The translations under genes were made by a program, and so were the position numbers. The notes under the pieces were generated by a model. That model worked only from the letters and a program-made list of their open reading frames with translations. It did no database searches and was not told the DNA's origin. Of a stretch of DNA of 32,416 nt, positions 31,289-32,416 are shown one piece after another (the first letter of the stretch is position 1; each line of letters opens with the position of its first letter). The stretch lies in contig NZ_JAQMTY010000170.1 in the NCBI RefSeq assembly GCF_028330765.1, forward strand, positions 1-32,416. Reading direction: 5' to 3'. The DNA is from Spirulina subsalsa CS-330. GTDB taxonomy: Bacteria > Cyanobacteriota > Cyanobacteriia > Cyanobacteriales > Spirulinaceae.

Positions 31289-31305
31289 GGGAGCGTCTTG
31301 CTCCC
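31289..31305 (+). terminator. Hairpin after the polysaccharide cluster
   Basis: GGGAGC (31289-31294) pairs with GCTCCC (31300-31305) around GTCTT. There is no T tract because the MITE starts right after, so a terminator may have been split by the insertion. Confidence 0.35.
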
Positions 31306-31398
31306 TATAGCAATTCTATTTGATTCATGAACAGGCAAGGGGCTTAAGCCCCTTGTTAGCGGGGATTATAGATTTACGATTGATTGAGGATCGTTATA
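31306..31398. mobile_element. 93-bp MITE, copy 2
   Basis: This is a close copy of the element at 20615-20706. It has the same left end TAGCAAT, the same 20-bp palindrome CAAGGGGCTTAAGCCCCTTG (31336-31355) and the same right part GATTGATTGAGGATCG. It is flanked on both sides by TA, compatible with a TA target duplication as in IS630/Tc1-type elements. Its right end supplies the stop codon of the neighbouring minus-strand gene. Confidence 0.75.
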
Positions 31399-32230
31399 AG
31401 TAGCCGTGTTCTTTGAGGAATGCCCGTAATGCGGTGGGGAAGTCGGGGTGTTGGCCGATGATGTCGCCGTTGCGGTCGTAGATGTCGAGGCCCCAGTCTG
31501 AGGTGCGATCGTAGCGGGCGAGCATGAATTGCCAACCGGCTTCAAATTCACCGAGGAGAATTTTTTGGGCGACATATCCGGCTAATACTCCATTGATGTC
31601 GGAGTCTCGGTCTTGGATGGCTTGATACATTTGCCAGGCAGTGCCGCGTAGTTGTTCGGGATAGTCGCGGGTGACATCTTCGAGGCCGTTGGGGCCGATG
31701 CGGAGAATTTGTGAGGGGGGAAATGATCCGGCGTAGGAACTGAAGGCGTAGAGAAATGCACCGTCAAAGGTGCTGAATTCGACAATGCCGTCGTTGTCTA
31801 GATCTTGGAATGATCCACCGTAGCCATCACTGGGGCCGAGGGTGGTTTGTTCAAAGGTGTCGCCTGTCCATTGATATACGTCGTGGGTGGTGCAGCAATG
31901 AGCGCCGCCGCTGTAGTTTGAGACGATGACCTCGGCGGTGTTGTCGTTGTTCAAGTCTTGGAGCCATATTTCGCCGGACATGAATTCGGTTAGAGCGTCT
32001 TGGAGATAGGCTTGACCCTGATAGGAAAGGATGTAGTTAATGTTGCTTTCAAAGAGGTTTTCATTGGCGGTGTAGTTGGCTTCAACGCGAATATTGCCTT
32101 GGGATAGGGTTTTTTGGAAGGAGGGGGTTTGGGAATCAAATTCGAGGCGGGGTTGAGCGATCGCACCTGATCCCACTGATACCCCCCAGGCTGTGATTAA
32201 CAGTGAAATGACGGATTTAAATCGATTCAT
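31394..32230 (-). CDS. Exported protein of unknown function with Asp/Asn-rich calcium-like loops
   Basis: The 278-residue protein has a signal peptide (SVISLLITAWGVSVGSGAIA). Two FG-GAP/EF-hand-like loops, LQDLNNDNTAEVIVSN and FQDLDNDGIVEFSTFD, follow, with a CC pair in YSGGAHCCTTHDVYQW. Such Asp-rich loops often bind calcium. No named family is assigned. I start at Met (32230), because the six residues before it in the open frame are encoded by the end of the adjacent insertion element. The stop codon (31394-31396) lies within the MITE end, so the original C-terminus may differ slightly. Confidence 0.7.
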   Translation of the reverse strand: MNRFKSVISLLITAWGVSVGSGAIAQPRLEFDSQTPSFQKTLSQGNIRVEANYTANENLFESNINYILSYQGQAYLQDALTEFMSGEIWLQDLNNDNTAEVIVSNYSGGAHCCTTHDVYQWTGDTFEQTTLGPSDGYGGSFQDLDNDGIVEFSTFDGAFLYAFSSYAGSFPPSQILRIGPNGLEDVTRDYPEQLRGTAWQMYQAIQDRDSDINGVLAGYVAQKILLGEFEAGWQFMLARYDRTSDWGLDIYDRNGDIIGQHPDFPTALRAFLKEHGYL

Positions 32231-32244
32231 AACCAAAATAGTTG

Positions 32245-32416
32245 ACATACTCCCCCACTAAACCCTACGGGCTATAGTGGGAGATTCTGAACAGCCAGTT
32301 ACCTGACCATTTATCCACTCAAACAACGAGAGTTGCAGAGGGTTGCTAGGCTCAACGACTAACACCATTGATTTATCCTGATTTCTCAAATCTGTTAATT
32401 CAGATTTAGCCGTAAC
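32245..32416 (-). mobile_element. Right end of a second IS200/IS605-type element (truncated by window edge)
   Basis: CCCACTA (32254-32260) and TAGTGGG (32275-32281) form a hairpin with an inner CCC/GGG extension. This is the palindrome expected near the right end of an IS200/IS605 element. A minus-strand open frame enters from the window edge and ends in it. The element faces inward, opposite to the one at position 1. Its exact outer boundary is not certain, but probably lies in GTATGTCAAC just outside the hairpin. Confidence 0.5.
32258..32416 (-). CDS. C-terminal part of a TnpB-like protein (partial)
   Basis: A 52-codon frame enters from the right edge and ends in TAG inside the element's terminal hairpin. 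It reads MVLVVEPSNPLQLSLFEW and NGQVTGCSESPTIARRV. I cannot match this tail to a named family. The overlap of its stop with the right-end palindrome is the arrangement of TnpB genes, whose 3' end also encodes the guide RNA scaffold. The catalytic body is outside the window. Confidence 0.4.
   Translation of the reverse strand, partial: VTAKSELTDLRNQDKSMVLVVEPSNPLQLSLFEWINGQVTGCSESPTIARRV

Noticed and set aside
1-32416. CRISPR array
   Set aside because: No regularly spaced direct repeats were seen; the repeats present are palindromic MITEs, HIP1 octamers and intergenic hairpins.

Overview
This window is from a cyanobacterial chromosome. The evidence is the very high density of the HIP1 octamer GCGATCGC, a psbM gene (photosystem II), a CrtR-type carotene hydroxylase, a GuaB3-type IMP dehydrogenase, a standalone hypB, a PEP-CTERM protein and a cyanobacterial 6S RNA. 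Most genes are GC-rich. A few patches are visibly AT-rich (10.7-13.0 kb and 22.5-23.5 kb), and these hold broken or foreign-looking genes. I cannot name the species.

Layout. 0-0.14 kb: right end of an IS200/IS605-type element. 0.18-4.4 kb: methyltransferase, hypB, a DUF433 antitoxin / PIN-like toxin pair, and guaB3 with a strong terminator. 4.6-8.75 kb: a GT4 glycosyltransferase convergent with crtR, then a PEP-CTERM protein and miaA on the minus strand. 8.97-10.17 kb: a DUF1688 (URC4/Urg3) protein. 10.17-13.0 kb: a scar zone with a truncated DrmD-like DISARM helicase, a broken DUF4268-like gene, a pseudogenised ArsP-type permease, an exported rhodanese, a DUF3122 protein and an internally deleted class I aldolase. 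13.2-14.13 kb: a small gene, a tyrosine-recombinase remnant abutting an intronless tRNA-Leu(UAA), then 6S RNA. 14.13-18.74 kb: a DUF1565-SLH protein divergent from a TolC-family outer-membrane protein. 18.8-20.5 kb: a MITE with intact terminal inverted repeats and target duplication, a 2Fe-2S ferredoxin, psbM and an EI24 membrane protein. 20.6-22.5 kb: a second type of MITE, a GAF remnant and an AMP-forming acyl ligase. 22.98-23.40 kb: an ADF/cofilin homologue. 23.5-27.1 kb: a small ORF, Uma2 nuclease, palindromic repeats, purH and plsY. 27.2-31.2 kb: a three-gene surface-polysaccharide cluster (glycosyltransferase, ABC flippase, pyruvyltransferase). 31.3-32.4 kb: a second copy of the MITE, an exported protein and the inward-facing right end of another IS200/IS605-type element.

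The most unusual content is the 139-residue gene at 22981-23400. It reads from end to end as an ADF/cofilin (ADF-H) domain, an actin-binding fold characteristic of eukaryotes. It lies in an AT-rich island (about 35% GC by hand count), while the upstream ligase gene is far more GC-rich. No actin or profilin gene is visible in the window. Secondary points of interest are the decayed defence and integrase remnants around the tRNA-Leu gene and the small non-autonomous mobile elements that have trimmed or rewired neighbouring genes.
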